Shown: in pieces, positions 17,275 to 27,052 of the stretch
Numbering within the stretch: the stretch's first letter is position 1
Layout: each line of letters starts with the position of its first letter
NCBI GenBank assembly: GCA_963787375.1
Contig: CAWBCR010000018.1
Span: forward strand, 1 to 64,000
Source of the DNA: CAWBCR01 sp963787375
Lineage (GTDB): Bacteria; Chloroflexota; Anaerolineae; Aggregatilineales; UBA3940
DNA: 64,000 bases
Direction of reading: 5' to 3'
The notes under the pieces: model-generated
The model's database searches: none
Told to the model about the DNA's origin: nothing
Seen by the model: the letters and a program-made list of their open reading frames with translations, nothing else
Translations under genes and position numbers: made by a program

Positions 17275-18465
17275 TTAGGTGGTCCAGGTCCGGCGCTGCA
17301 TGGCGAACGTCCAATCGCCATCGCGTCGGCTGATCTTGTAGATCCAGCCCCGTCCGAAGAACGGCTCGAAGCGACAGTCGAAGCTAACCAGCCCATCTTC
17401 TTCGTAGGGCAGGGTCTCCGGACAGGTGATCGTAATCGACGCGCGGCGGCTGGATGGCTCGCCGGGGCGCGGTGGGCGCGCCGGGCTTGCTGCCGTCACG
17501 TCGAGTCGCCGCAGCGTCGGGCCCTGCCAGGTGTACTCCCACACGCCGATGATCTCGGTTTCGTCGCTGAGCGCCTGCGGCGGTGTATCGCCCTGGTAGC
17601 GCCGCATCTGGATGGTGCACGTTTCGGGCACGCGGCCATCGCCCAGGAACAAGTCGAGCATCAGGTGCTCGATGGCGACCCGCACGACCATGAACTGGAT
17701 CAGGTCGTTGTCAGCCGCGTAAAGCTGGCGATGCGCCCAGTACAGCGGGTGCAGCCGGTCAGGCGGCGGCTCCGGTATCTCGGTTGGCGGGTTTAGGAAC
17801 TGCTCTGCGCGCTCGTCCATCAGGCCCAGCCCCCACTGGGCCGCGTCGCGCACGCGCGGATCGGGGTCTTCAATCAGGTCTTCCAGGTGCAGCCGCTCGG
17901 TCTCCGAGCCGATGATGCCCAGCGCACGGGTTGCCACGATGCGCAGCGCGGGGTCTTCCAGCATATCCAGGATGTCGGGCAGGACGAGCAGCCGCCCTGC
18001 GTTAGCCAGCGACATAATGGCCTCACCCAGCGTGCGCTCGGCGAGGATACGCGCTGGCGAAAAGCGGCGCTGCTGTTCGGTGGCTACCTTCTCGCGCGCA
18101 TCTTCGATCAGATCGCGCGTGGCCTCGATGGACAACTCGTTGGGATAGGTATTCATCAGTCGTACGGCGATCAGGCGCTGCTCCCAACTATCCGAGCTGA
18201 GGAAGGGGATTAACACTTCCGCCAGGCGATAGCGATCCACCGGCAGGTACTTGTTGGCCAGCACTCGCAGGGATTCGAGCGCCCGGCGGCCCATATCGAC
18301 GGGCGGTTGGTCGCGCAGGTAATCGACGACGGCGTCCAGCAATTCGGCCTCGCCGACCGCCGCCAGCCGCATGAGCGTTTCTTCCTGCTCCTCGGGTGAT
18401 CCGTATTGCAGGTCGCGCAGTAGTTCGTCCTGTGTGCGATCGTCTGGGCCGGATTGAGCAGCCAT
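17275..18465 (-). CDS. HEAT-repeat protein
   Basis: 396 residues. Residues about 10-235 form HEAT-like helical repeats, with units such as RRALESLRVLANKYL, WEQRLIAVRLMNTYP, LRIVATRALGIIGSE and PRVRDAAQWGLGLMDE; the last two resemble PBS-lyase HEAT units. The C-terminal part (about 255-396) is a non-repeat domain with WVxR-like aromatic-rich strands and no recognised motif. It is probably a cytosolic scaffold. The start ATG 18465 is preferred to GTG 18474 since GGGAG is 8 bases upstream. It follows icd on the same strand by 53 bases, so a shared transcript is possible. Confidence 0.75.
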   Translation of the reverse strand: MAAQSGPDDRTQDELLRDLQYGSPEEQEETLMRLAAVGEAELLDAVVDYLRDQPPVDMGRRALESLRVLANKYLPVDRYRLAEVLIPFLSSDSWEQRLIAVRLMNTYPNELSIEATRDLIEDAREKVATEQQRRFSPARILAERTLGEAIMSLANAGRLLVLPDILDMLEDPALRIVATRALGIIGSETERLHLEDLIEDPDPRVRDAAQWGLGLMDERAEQFLNPPTEIPEPPPDRLHPLYWAHRQLYAADNDLIQFMVVRVAIEHLMLDLFLGDGRVPETCTIQMRRYQGDTPPQALSDETEIIGVWEYTWQGPTLRRLDVTAASPARPPRPGEPSSRRASITITCPETLPYEEDGLVSFDCRFEPFFGRGWIYKISRRDGDWTFAMQRRTWTT

Positions 18466-18518
18466 GTGCCACACTCCCTGGACAGGGACCAGAACTGTTG
18501 ACGTGAGTGTCGGGGAGG

Positions 18519-19769
18519 TTACTTCCCCAGGTTGTCGATCAGCGCCGTCGCAAATTCAGAAGTCCTGACTTCCTTCGCGCCGTCCATCTGGCGGGCGAAG
18601 TCGTAGGTCACGATCTTCTGCGCGATAGTCGCCTCAAAAGCGCGGGTGATCAACTCAGCCGCTTCCCACCATTTCATATATTCTAACATCATCACGCCAG
18701 AAAATAACAGTGACCCTGGGTTCACTTTGTCCTGGTTGGCATACTTGGGCGCAGTGCCGTGTGTGGCCTCGAACACCGCGACGCTGTCGCCGACGTTGGC
18801 CCCTGGCGCGATACCTACCCCGCCCACCTGTGCCGCGACGGCGTCGGACAGGTAGTCGCCGTTGAGGTTGGGCGCGGCCAGCACGTCGAACTCGGCGGGA
18901 CGCAGCAGAAGCTGCTGGAAGATGATATCGGCGATGCGATCCTTGATCAGAATCTTATCGTCAGGCTGCTTGCCGTCGTACTGCGACCACAACGCGTCTT
19001 CCGTGATGGTCACATCGCCGAACTCGTCGGCGGCCAGCTCGTAGCCCCATTTGCGGAAGGCACCCTCAGTGAACTTCTGGATGTTGCCCTTGTGAACCAG
19101 CGTCACACTGCGGCGCTTGCGGTCGATGGCGTACTGGATCGCCTGCCGCACCAGCCGCTTGCTGCCAAACGCGCTGATCGGTTTGATGCCCAGCCCGGAG
19201 CCCTCGAAAAACTGCGCGCCCAGCTCATTGCGCAGGAAATCGGCCAGCTTCTTGTTCTCAGGCGTGCCAGCCTCGTACTCGATCCCGGCGTACACGTCTT
19301 CGGTATTCTCGCGGAAAATGACCACGTCGGTTTTCTCCGGTTCGCGGACCGGACTGGGGACGCCCTGGTACCAGCGCACCGGGCGGATGCAGGCGTACAG
19401 GTCGAGCACCTGCCGGATCGTGACGTTGAGGCTGCGGAACCCCCCGCCGACAGGCGTGGTCAGCGGTCCTTTGATGCCAACGGCCACTTCGCGCAGCGCG
19501 TCGAAGGTTTCCTCCGGCATATAGTCGCCATCGTAAATGCCGGCGGCCTTCTCGCCGGCGTAGATCTCCATCCACGCGATTTTGCGCTGGCCCCCATAGG
19601 CCTTCTCGACAGCAGCATCCCAGATTCGCAGCGAGGCTTTCATGATGTCGGGGCCGATCCCGTCGCCCTCGATGAAGGCGATAATTGGGCGATCCGGGAC
19701 GGTAATCTTGCCGTTTTGCAGCGTGATGTGCTGGCCCTCGGATGGAACAGCGATGTGTTTGAAGCTCAT
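18519..19769 (-). CDS. icd: NADP-dependent isocitrate dehydrogenase
   Basis: 416 residues, the E. coli-type length. Converts isocitrate to 2-oxoglutarate and CO2 with NADP. FIEGDGIGPD and RSLNVTIRQ lie at the N-terminal half; the serine of the latter is residue 113, the same number as the regulatory phosphoserine of E. coli Icd. NLNGDYLSDA is the metal/substrate loop, and GTAPKYANQDKVNPGS carries the Lys-Tyr pair linked to NADP specificity. GAGGAG precedes ATG 19769. A TGGTCA-17-TATAAT promoter lies 58 bases upstream. No isocitrate dehydrogenase kinase is in the window. Confidence 0.97.
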   Translation of the reverse strand: MSFKHIAVPSEGQHITLQNGKITVPDRPIIAFIEGDGIGPDIMKASLRIWDAAVEKAYGGQRKIAWMEIYAGEKAAGIYDGDYMPEETFDALREVAVGIKGPLTTPVGGGFRSLNVTIRQVLDLYACIRPVRWYQGVPSPVREPEKTDVVIFRENTEDVYAGIEYEAGTPENKKLADFLRNELGAQFFEGSGLGIKPISAFGSKRLVRQAIQYAIDRKRRSVTLVHKGNIQKFTEGAFRKWGYELAADEFGDVTITEDALWSQYDGKQPDDKILIKDRIADIIFQQLLLRPAEFDVLAAPNLNGDYLSDAVAAQVGGVGIAPGANVGDSVAVFEATHGTAPKYANQDKVNPGSLLFSGVMMLEYMKWWEAAELITRAFEATIAQKIVTYDFARQMDGAKEVRTSEFATALIDNLGK

Positions 19770-19826
19770 CCGTCGAACTCCTCATCATGGTATGGCGGCC
19801 AGTGTGGTCGCATGTGGCCCAGGCGG

Positions 19827-19855
19827 ATTATACACACCCCCCGCCGCGGTGACCA
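19827..19855 (-). promoter_or_regulatory. Sigma-70-type promoter of icd
   Basis: On the minus strand, TGGTCA (19850-19855), 17-base spacer, TATAAT (19827-19832). Transcription would begin near 19820, giving a leader of about 50 bases with a normal ribosome site. The 303-base icd-ROK gap (19770-20072) otherwise shows only a possible TATACT (19897-19902) for the plus strand and no gene. Confidence 0.7.
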
Positions 19856-20072
19856 GATAAACCGATTCTCAATTAGAGCGCGCGTGCCGGTGGTGGTATA
19901 CTGCCGGGTGATCTCCGGGATGTACGCGGCATCGTGTCCGCTCTTCCTGACATTTGGATGCTCATCTGCCACGCAGGGTTGCTGCGCCCCGGATCGACAG
20001 CCAGATCGACGCAGGCTGGCGGCTGCGTTTCTTGACAAATCCATCTCACCATCACGTGATCGGAGACCTCAC

Positions 20073-21026
20073 ATGCAGACCATCATTGGCGTGGATGTCG
20101 GCGGAACGCTGCTGCGTGCCGCGCGCTTCGATCAGGACCTCAACCTGCTCGACCGCGCCCAGCAGGATACGCTGGCTGAAAAGGGCCCCGATGTGGTGCT
20201 CGACCGGCTGGCCGAGACGATCCGTCAGGTGCTGCCTGAAAACCCGGACGACCTGTACGGCATCGGGCTGGCCATGCCCGGCCCGCTCGACCCGGAGCAC
20301 GGCATCCTGATCGCCGCACCCAATCTGCCGTTCCACAACACGCCCATCAGCAAGCTGGTCCAGCAGGCCTGCGGCGGCCCGGTATTCCTGGGCAACGACG
20401 CCGACCTGGCCGGGCTGGCCGAGTACCATCGCGGCGCTGGGCGCGGCACCCGCTCGATGATCTTCATCACAATCAGCACCGGCATTGGCGGCGGCCTGAT
20501 CCTTGACGGCAAGCTGCACACCGGGCGCGGACAGGGCGGCGAGATCGGCCATATGGTCGTGGACCCCAACGGCCCGATGTGCGGCTGCGGGCACCGGGGG
20601 CACCTGGAAGCGGTTGCCTCTGGGACGGCCATCGCGCGCATCGCCCGCGAGCGGCTCAGCGCGGGCGTGGAGTCCTCGCTGCGGGAGGGGGTCAGCGGCG
20701 ACCTCACCCAGGTCAGCGCCAGGCTGGTCGGCGATGCCGCGCTGGCAGGCGACCCGATGGCGGTCGAGATCATCACCCAGGCGGGCCGCTACGTCGGCAT
20801 CGAGATCGCCTCGCTGATGATGCTGCTCAACCCCGACATGTTCGTGCTGGGCGGCGGGGTGACACGGCTGGGCGACCTGCTGTTCGAGCCGATGAACGAG
20901 GCCATCCGCGAGTACGCTATGCACGAGCGTTTCTGGCAGGGCGTTCTGATCAAACGTGCCGAGTTGGGCGACGACGTGGGTCTGATCGGCGCGGCGGCGC
21001 TGGTCAAGCTGCGCCGCGAGTCGTAG
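20073..21026 (+). CDS. ROK-family sugar kinase (glucokinase-like)
   Basis: 317 residues. The N-terminal phosphate motif is IGVDVGGTLLRAA; GLAMPGPLD and GNDADLAGLAEY follow in family order, and STGIGGGLILDGKL is the second phosphate loop. HMVVDPNGPMCGCGHRGHLE contains the zinc motif but has His where ROK proteins usually have the third Cys (CxCGxxGC). ROK kinases of this type phosphorylate glucose or N-acetyl-amino sugars. There is no N-terminal helix-turn-helix, so it is a kinase and not a repressor. The ATG 20073 follows GGAGACC; the frame is open far upstream only because it lies opposite icd. Confidence 0.9.
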   Translation: MQTIIGVDVGGTLLRAARFDQDLNLLDRAQQDTLAEKGPDVVLDRLAETIRQVLPENPDDLYGIGLAMPGPLDPEHGILIAAPNLPFHNTPISKLVQQACGGPVFLGNDADLAGLAEYHRGAGRGTRSMIFITISTGIGGGLILDGKLHTGRGQGGEIGHMVVDPNGPMCGCGHRGHLEAVASGTAIARIARERLSAGVESSLREGVSGDLTQVSARLVGDAALAGDPMAVEIITQAGRYVGIEIASLMMLLNPDMFVLGGGVTRLGDLLFEPMNEAIREYAMHERFWQGVLIKRAELGDDVGLIGAAALVKLRRES

Positions 21027-21034
21027 CCAGCACG

Positions 21035-22429
21035 CTAACGGCGCTTCTTCTTGCGCTCGCCACGGACCTTCTCCGGGCTGCTGGGCCGGAACTCCAGCAG
21101 TAGCGGCGTGCCGCTGAAGGGGTAAACGTCGCGGATCGTGTTCTCCAGGTAGCGCTGGTAGGAGAAGTGGACCAGCTCCGTGTCGTTGACGTGGAACAGG
21201 AACTTGGGCGGATCAACCGCCACCTGGCTGGCGTAGCGGATCTTGAGCCTGCGCCCGCCTTTGGAGGGTGGCGACTGTCTCTCCAGCGCGCCCGACACCA
21301 GGCGATTTAGCTCACCGGTGGGGATGCGAAAGAAGCGCTCCTCCCACACCTCGTTCGCCACCTCGATGACCCGCTTGACACGCTGGCCCGTCAACGCCGA
21401 GATGAACAGCACCGGCGCGTAGGCGATGAACTTGAATGACTCGCGGACCTGCTCGGTGTAGGCGTTGATGGTGAATGTGTCCTTCTCGACTGCGTCCCAC
21501 TTGTTGACCAGGATGACCACGCTCTTGAGCTCGTCAAGAATGTAGCTGGCGACATGCGTATCCTGTGCGGTGATGCCCTCGGTCGCATCCAGCAGCAGCA
21601 GCGCAACGTCGGCCCGCTTGATGGCCCGCAGCGCGCGGACGACACTCCAGCGTTCGACAGTCGGGTCGATCTTCCCCCGGCGGCGGATGCCGGCCGTATC
21701 GATCAGCGTGATGCGCACACCGTTCCAGATGATTTCGGTGTCGATGGCATCGCGCGTCGTCCCAGCGACTGGGCTGACGATCACCCGCTCTTCGCCGATG
21801 AGCTTGTTCAGCAGCGACGACTTGCCCACATTCGGCTTGCCGACAATGGCGATCTTCAGGTGCTCTTCTGCGTCTTCTTCAGACGGCCTGCTTGGCAGCG
21901 CAGCGACCACCGCGTCGAGCAGGTCGCCCACGCCCGCACCATGCATGGCGGAGATCGGAAACACCTCACCTACTCCCAGCGTGTAGAACTCGGCAGCGTC
22001 ATGTCGGATCTCCGGGTTGTCGCCCTTGTTCGCAGCGACGATCACCGGCTTGCTGGTGCGCCGCAGGATGCTGACCACGTCCTCATCGGCGGCGGTGATG
22101 CCGGTGGTCAGGTCGACGACCATTACGATCACGTCGGCCAGGGAGATAGCTGCTTCGGCCTGCGCGCGGATCTCGTGCAGGAAGGCGGAGGAATCTTCGG
22201 CCAGCGGCGCAACGCTCTCGTCGGTCAGACTGTACAGCGGCTCGATGCCGCCGGTGTCGATCAGCGTGAAGACGACGCCGGTCCATTCGGCATCGGCCTG
22301 CTGCCGATCGCGGGTGGTGCCAGCGCGGTCGTGGACGACCGCCCGCTGCTGCCCGATGATGCGGTTAAACAGCGTCGACTTACCCACGTTTGGACGGCCA
22401 ACCAGGGCAACCAGGGGAATATCGGTCAT
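21035..22429 (-). CDS. der: Ribosome-assembly GTPase Der (EngA)
   Basis: 464 residues with two tandem GTPase domains and a C-terminal KH-like domain. G1 motifs are GRPNVGKSTLF and GKPNVGKSSLL; the second domain also has DTAG and NKWD. Der works in 50S subunit maturation. The basic C-terminal tail (KVRGERKKKRR) is usual. The start ATG overlaps the stop of the upstream cdaR by four bases, so cdaA-cdaR-der read as one operon. A ROK kinase ends just beyond its stop on the opposite strand with 8 bases between. Confidence 0.97.
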   Translation of the reverse strand: MTDIPLVALVGRPNVGKSTLFNRIIGQQRAVVHDRAGTTRDRQQADAEWTGVVFTLIDTGGIEPLYSLTDESVAPLAEDSSAFLHEIRAQAEAAISLADVIVMVVDLTTGITAADEDVVSILRRTSKPVIVAANKGDNPEIRHDAAEFYTLGVGEVFPISAMHGAGVGDLLDAVVAALPSRPSEEDAEEHLKIAIVGKPNVGKSSLLNKLIGEERVIVSPVAGTTRDAIDTEIIWNGVRITLIDTAGIRRRGKIDPTVERWSVVRALRAIKRADVALLLLDATEGITAQDTHVASYILDELKSVVILVNKWDAVEKDTFTINAYTEQVRESFKFIAYAPVLFISALTGQRVKRVIEVANEVWEERFFRIPTGELNRLVSGALERQSPPSKGGRRLKIRYASQVAVDPPKFLFHVNDTELVHFSYQRYLENTIRDVYPFSGTPLLLEFRPSSPEKVRGERKKKRR

Positions 22430-23661
22430 TTGTTTACATTCTGCGTGATCTGCACTTCGACGGTCTGCGGCAGCACCGATTCCACCAGCACCTTCTCCGG
22501 CGTGGCGATGTTGGTCACCTGGGCTGTTGGTTCAAGCTGGTAGGTGCCGATCGCCCGGTCGGTCACGTCGACGGTGACCAGCACTGTCTCAGGCGTCAGG
22601 GCGTTCAGCACCGGCAGCGGGCCCGACAGCAGCACATCGACGTTGGTCGGGTTGACCGTGCCCGCAAGCCCCGGACCCAGCCCGTCCACTGTGACGGGCA
22701 CTGACAGCGTGCGGCTGCCAAGCTGGGCAGCGACGGTCACCAGGGCTTGAATAGGCTGCGCCTCGCTCAACGTGACGCCGGCTGGTAGTTGGAGCGTGAT
22801 CTCTACCGATGTGTCAGCGATCATGGTTGTCACGTCGACCGAAGTCAGGATATAAGGCAGCATCGCGCTGATCACCGCCGGATCGCCCTGTACGGTGACA
22901 ACCGGCGGCGTGACGGTGATGTTCGTGACAAAGTAGCCGGGTGGCGGCTGGCCGACCGGGCGAGCGATCACGGCCACGTCTTTAAAGCCCTCTTCCTGCT
23001 GAATCGGCAGCGTGACGTGCACCGTCTCCGGCTTGATCGTCACGCCCGTAACGGGGTTGCCACTGCTGTCCAGCGCGGTCAGCGGCAGGTCACCCTCGTA
23101 GGCCTCACGCAGGCCATCCAGTGCCACGCTGACACGCACTTCGCTGATCAGCGCGACACGCGACTGCGGACCGTTAATCTGCACCGTCGCAGGCTGAAGC
23201 TGGCTGCTTCCGGTGGCGTAACCGGTAGGAAGCTGGCCGTCTAGCACAAGCTGGACCGGCATCTCACGCTGGGCCACCTTTTCAATGTCGATCTGAATGT
23301 GGGAGGGGTTAGCCGAGACGGGAATCGCCTGGGCGGCCACCTCGATCTGGAGCGGGATCTGGTAGTTGCCCGGCTCAAGGCCGCTCAGGTCGGCGATGAC
23401 GCTGAAATCCTCAACCGACAGCGACGTGAGCGTGTTGCGCGGCGCGCGCACCTGCACGGCGGTTGTCGTCGGCGGCTCATTGGTGACGATCAGGTCGCTA
23501 CTGAGGCCGATCAACTGAATGGGGATAGGCCGGCTGAACTCGGTCTGCTGGATGGGATTTTCCTGCTGCGTGGCAACGATCCAGACCGCCAGCGCCAGCA
23601 GGAGGGCCAGGACCATCGAGATGATATTCGATTCAAGCCAGTTTATCCAGCGGTCAAACAT
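22426..23661 (-). CDS. cdaR: YbbR-domain protein, regulator of diadenylate cyclase (CdaR-like)
   Basis: 411 residues: a cytosolic N-terminus, one membrane helix (about residues 13-32, IISMVLALLLALAVWIVA), then extracytoplasmic YbbR repeats. Repeat units can be seen through recurring PxxVxVxGPxxxV-like segments (for example TVQINGPQSRVALISEVRVS and VVTVQGDPAVI). In Firmicutes CdaR binds CdaA outside the membrane and modulates c-di-AMP synthesis. It sits directly downstream of cdaA (18 bases) and overlaps der by four, which supports this role. The usual third partner glmM is not in this window. Confidence 0.85.
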   Translation of the reverse strand: MFDRWINWLESNIISMVLALLLALAVWIVATQQENPIQQTEFSRPIPIQLIGLSSDLIVTNEPPTTTAVQVRAPRNTLTSLSVEDFSVIADLSGLEPGNYQIPLQIEVAAQAIPVSANPSHIQIDIEKVAQREMPVQLVLDGQLPTGYATGSSQLQPATVQINGPQSRVALISEVRVSVALDGLREAYEGDLPLTALDSSGNPVTGVTIKPETVHVTLPIQQEEGFKDVAVIARPVGQPPPGYFVTNITVTPPVVTVQGDPAVISAMLPYILTSVDVTTMIADTSVEITLQLPAGVTLSEAQPIQALVTVAAQLGSRTLSVPVTVDGLGPGLAGTVNPTNVDVLLSGPLPVLNALTPETVLVTVDVTDRAIGTYQLEPTAQVTNIATPEKVLVESVLPQTVEVQITQNVNK

Positions 23662-23679
23662 CGATGGTTCCCACGCGGT

Positions 23680-24519
23680 TTATTTTGCCCGCCTGCGCTG
23701 AAGCATCCAGGACGCTAGGCGGCGGTTCTGCCGCTGCCGGATGTACTCTCCCAGGATCATAGCCAGCCGCTCGGCGTCGATCCCACGGATGAAGCGCCCA
23801 CCCACCACGACCGAGATGCGGCCAGTCTCCTCGGAAACGATGATGGTCACGGCGTCGGTCACCTCCGAGATGCCCAGCGCCGCCCGGTGACGCAGACCCA
23901 TCTGCGGATCGGGCATGTGGCGGGCAGTCGAGATCGGCAGGGTGCAGGCCGCCGCCACCACCCGGTTGTTGCGGATGATCACGCCGCCATCGTGCAGCGC
24001 CGTGTTCGGAAAGAAGATGGTTTGCAGCAGCTCGCTGGTGACCGTCGCGTCGAGCGTGACACCGGTGTCGATGTACTCTTGCAGGCCCGTCTCCCGTTCG
24101 AGGACGATCAGCGCGCCCTGGTACTGGCGTGAAAGGTGCTGAGCGGCGTCGCATATCTGCTCGATCAGGAACTGCCGCTCATCTCTGGACACCGTTTCTT
24201 CGCCAAACAGCGGCACGAAGCGCCCCAGGCGGTCGAGCCAGCGGCGCAGCTCCTCCTGAAAAATGACGGGCAGGGCGATGGACAGCGCGGTCAGCGTCCG
24301 GCTGAGCAACCATGAGAAGGCCTGCAGATTGAGCAGGAACGACATCGCCCACAGAAACACCAGCACAATGGCGATGCCGCGCAGCAGCGTGGCCGCGCGG
24401 GTTCCCCGCACAAGCTGCAAGATCAGGAAGAACACAGCAGCAACCAGCAGAACGTCAAGCACGTTCTGCCAACTGCTCAGGAGGTTCTCAATTGCCCACA
24501 GAATCTCTTGCAGGCCCAC
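23680..24519 (-). CDS. cdaA: Membrane diadenylate cyclase
   Basis: 279 residues. Joins two ATP into c-di-AMP, a signal for potassium and osmotic balance. Three N-terminal membrane helices (to about residue 85) are followed by the DAC domain. The catalytic motifs are TALHDGG near residue 175 (the usual form is DGA) and GLRHRAALG near residue 210. The C-terminal IRQRQNRRLASWML tail is basic. The start is GTG 24519. First gene of cdaA-cdaR-der; the upstream TPR gene ends 83 bases away on the same strand, and I see no strong promoter between. Confidence 0.93.
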   Translation of the reverse strand: MGLQEILWAIENLLSSWQNVLDVLLVAAVFFLILQLVRGTRAATLLRGIAIVLVFLWAMSFLLNLQAFSWLLSRTLTALSIALPVIFQEELRRWLDRLGRFVPLFGEETVSRDERQFLIEQICDAAQHLSRQYQGALIVLERETGLQEYIDTGVTLDATVTSELLQTIFFPNTALHDGGVIIRNNRVVAAACTLPISTARHMPDPQMGLRHRAALGISEVTDAVTIIVSEETGRISVVVGGRFIRGIDAERLAMILGEYIRQRQNRRLASWMLQRRRAK

Positions 24520-24602
24520 GCGAGGACTCTCAAACTTTCTGCGCGGTCAGCCAGGCCGAGAAGCGCTATAAGCCAGTCGGGCAGCCGGTATACGACTGCC
24601 GC

Positions 24603-26862
24603 TCAACGACCGCCGCTTTCAAGCTGCTTCAAGAGATGGCGATACCCCTCCACATCGGGCGGGTTCATGTTGACAATCCTGCGAATGGTTGAGACGGCCT
24701 CGTCCATGCGGCCTGCGTCAAGCAGCAGCTCGCCCAGCGCGTCCATCTGAGCGATGGCCTCCTGCTGCCGCCCCTGCTGGCGGTAGACTTCGGCGAGACG
24801 CTGACGCAGTGAAATCTCCTCCGGGCGCCTGCGCACCTGGTCTTCCAGCGTGGGGACCAACCGGTCGGCCTGCTCCGACTTGAGAAGGTAGCGCATAAAG
24901 TCGTCCAATGCGCCGATGGCTTTGGTCGTGTCGCCAAGCTGGAAATACAGCTCGACTACAGCCATCGCAGCATCTTCATCGCTGGAGTCCAACTCGCGGA
25001 TGCGCTCATAGTAGCTCAAGGCTTTGCGCCAGTTGAGCCGCTGCCGTTCAAGATCGGCCATGGCCTTGAAGATCGGAACCAAGCTCTCCGGCTGGGCGTT
25101 GTTGCGCCGGCTGTACTCGAGCGCCTCCTCATAGGTCGCCATTGCCTTTTCGGGGTCGGCCATCAGCCGGTAGTAGAGGTCGGCAAGCTCGGCATAATGA
25201 TGCAGCGCCTCAGACACGCGGCCCTGATTGCGCATCATGTCGATGACGCGCAGGCGGGCTTCGGTGTCTGCTGGCCACAACTCGATCACCTCCGCAAACA
25301 GATCGGCGGCCTTGTCGGCGTTGCCACGTACCAGGTAGGTGTTGGCAACCAGGTTGATCTTGACCGCGGCTTCCTGCGTGCGGGACTGGTGGATCAGGAT
25401 ATCCGCCAGCCGGCGGTGCACCGGCAGGTAGTCCGGCACGCGCTCGATGGCATAATACGCCTCTTCGACGGCCAGGCCGATCTGGTCACGCTCGAAATAC
25501 ATGTCGACGCGCTGCATGATCTCGGCCACTTCGGGGCGGCCACCCTCAAGGATCAGCTCGGTCAGGTCCTGAACGTAACTCGTTTTGCTTCGCCGCTCAT
25601 AGCCTTCAAGCGTGTCGTGCAGCTTCTTACGCCAGTCGGGCGTGTTCAGGTAGAACGTCAGCGACTTTGCTAGCTCGGTCAGGCGTTCCTCCGGCTGCTC
25701 CGTCAGGCTGCTCAACACGCGGTCGTAGCCACCCTCGTCCACGAGTGGGTTCATCCCCTCGTCGGCGGCACGCAGCGCGCGGATCAGATTCTCGGTGGAG
25801 TCCAACAGCTTGTCCTGGGCGTAATAAGCCTCCCCCAGCATCAGCCGGCTGGCCAGCACATAGTCTGGCACATTCATCGTCTGGTTGAGCACGGCAATGG
25901 CATCCTCATACAGGTGCGAGTGGAGATACAACACGCCCAGGCAGAACAATACACCCGGATCGCTGAGCCCGGCTTCGATGGCCTCGGTGTAATCGTCAAT
26001 AGCCGCATCCACATCACCGACCTGATGCGCATCGATGGCTTGCAGCAGTGGGGCCTGCGCCGCTTGCGGCACGGCCCCCGACCAGATGCTATCAGCCAGC
26101 AGGCCCATCGCGTACCGGGCCGCCTCGTCAACGGGCGTACGCTGCCGCACCTCATCAGTATCCGTCGAGTCGATCAGCGCCTCTTCGGGCGATGTCGGTT
26201 TCTCTTCACGGCGAGGCGGTGCGCTCACCAGCCGCTGCACGTACTGGTCAGGGTCCACCGGTTCGATGGGCTTGTTGTGTTTGACATCGTCCAGCGCGTT
26301 ACGGGCGTCCGGGTTGAATGGGTCGAGGTTCAACGCGCGCTGCAGCGCCTGCTCGGCGCGCTGCGGCTGCTGCACCTGCTGGAGCAGATAGGCCAGGTAC
26401 AGGTATTCGTAGATCGCCTTACGATGCGTCTCTGGCGCTCGCTCGTAGGCGACGGCCAGCCGCATGTGCGCCTGCGGCAGCGATGGATCGTCTCGCGCAG
26501 CCAGCTCCCAGCTCGGGATGGCGCGCTGCAGGTCTTTGCGCGCCACGTAAATCTCGCCGGCGGCAAAGAACTGCTTGGCAGCCAGGTCGTGCCGCCCGAT
26601 GACCTCAAGTATCTCAGCCATCTTCTCATGTGGGAGCGGATCGCTGGGGACCATCGTGCTGACGCGCTGGTATGCTTGCAGGGCCGGCTGGTACTGCCGC
26701 CAACTCGAGAAACGACAGCGCAAGGCCCGTCAGAGCCTGGACGTCATCCGGCACTGCTGCGAGCGCGTTCTTGTAGGCCTGAATGGCACGCTGCCAGTCT
26801 CGGTCCCACGCGGCGCTGGCCGCTTCTTTCATCGCTGCCTGATAGTTCTCTTGTTCAGACAT
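24603..26862 (-). CDS. Large TPR-repeat protein (one frameshift)
   Basis: About 752 residues after joining ATG 26862 (MSEQENYQAAMKEAA) to the main frame. The two frames meet near 26700, where removing one G gives ALSFLELRQYQPALQAYQRV, a regular TPR helix pair. Tetratricopeptide units recur throughout, for example GDVDAAIDDYTEAIEAG, DKAADLFAEVIELWP, NWRKALSYYERIRELD and DTTKAIGALDDFM. It has no signal or membrane segment and is likely a cytosolic scaffold for protein complexes. It has its own promoter (26927-26955). Partners are unknown. Confidence 0.8.
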
Positions 26863-26926
26863 ACCTGTTTGATCCTACGTTGAACCGCAGCTATTCCAAC
26901 ACGTTGAGGAAATGGTCGGCGAGGTC

Positions 26927-26955
26927 AGTATACATTATCCCCACACGTGCCGCAA
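26927..26955 (-). promoter_or_regulatory. Promoter of the TPR gene
   Basis: On the minus strand TTGCGG (26950-26955), 17-base spacer, TATACT (26927-26932). The start codon is 64 bases downstream of the -10. Confidence 0.55.
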
Positions 26956-26999
26956 TCGAGCCTCCGCTGGCGGCCTGCATCCGGCCGTTTGGCATGATA

Positions 27000-27028
27000 A
27001 GGCCCCTCCTCGCGGCGAGAAGGGGCCT
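27000..27028 (-). terminator. Hairpin after pheT
   Basis: AGGCCCCT pairs with AGGGGCCT, with an inner CTCG/CGAG stem. It lies 25 bases beyond the pheT stop. The T run is short, so termination strength is uncertain. Confidence 0.6.
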
Positions 27029-27052
27029 AACTGTGATGCGGTACCGGGTGGA

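Noticed and set aside
18759..20072. Open plus-strand frame opposite icd, joined to the ROK kinase (755 codons in total)
   Set aside because: It is the antisense shadow of high-GC icd coding sequence; protein similarity begins only at the ROK start MQTIIGVDVGGT (20073).
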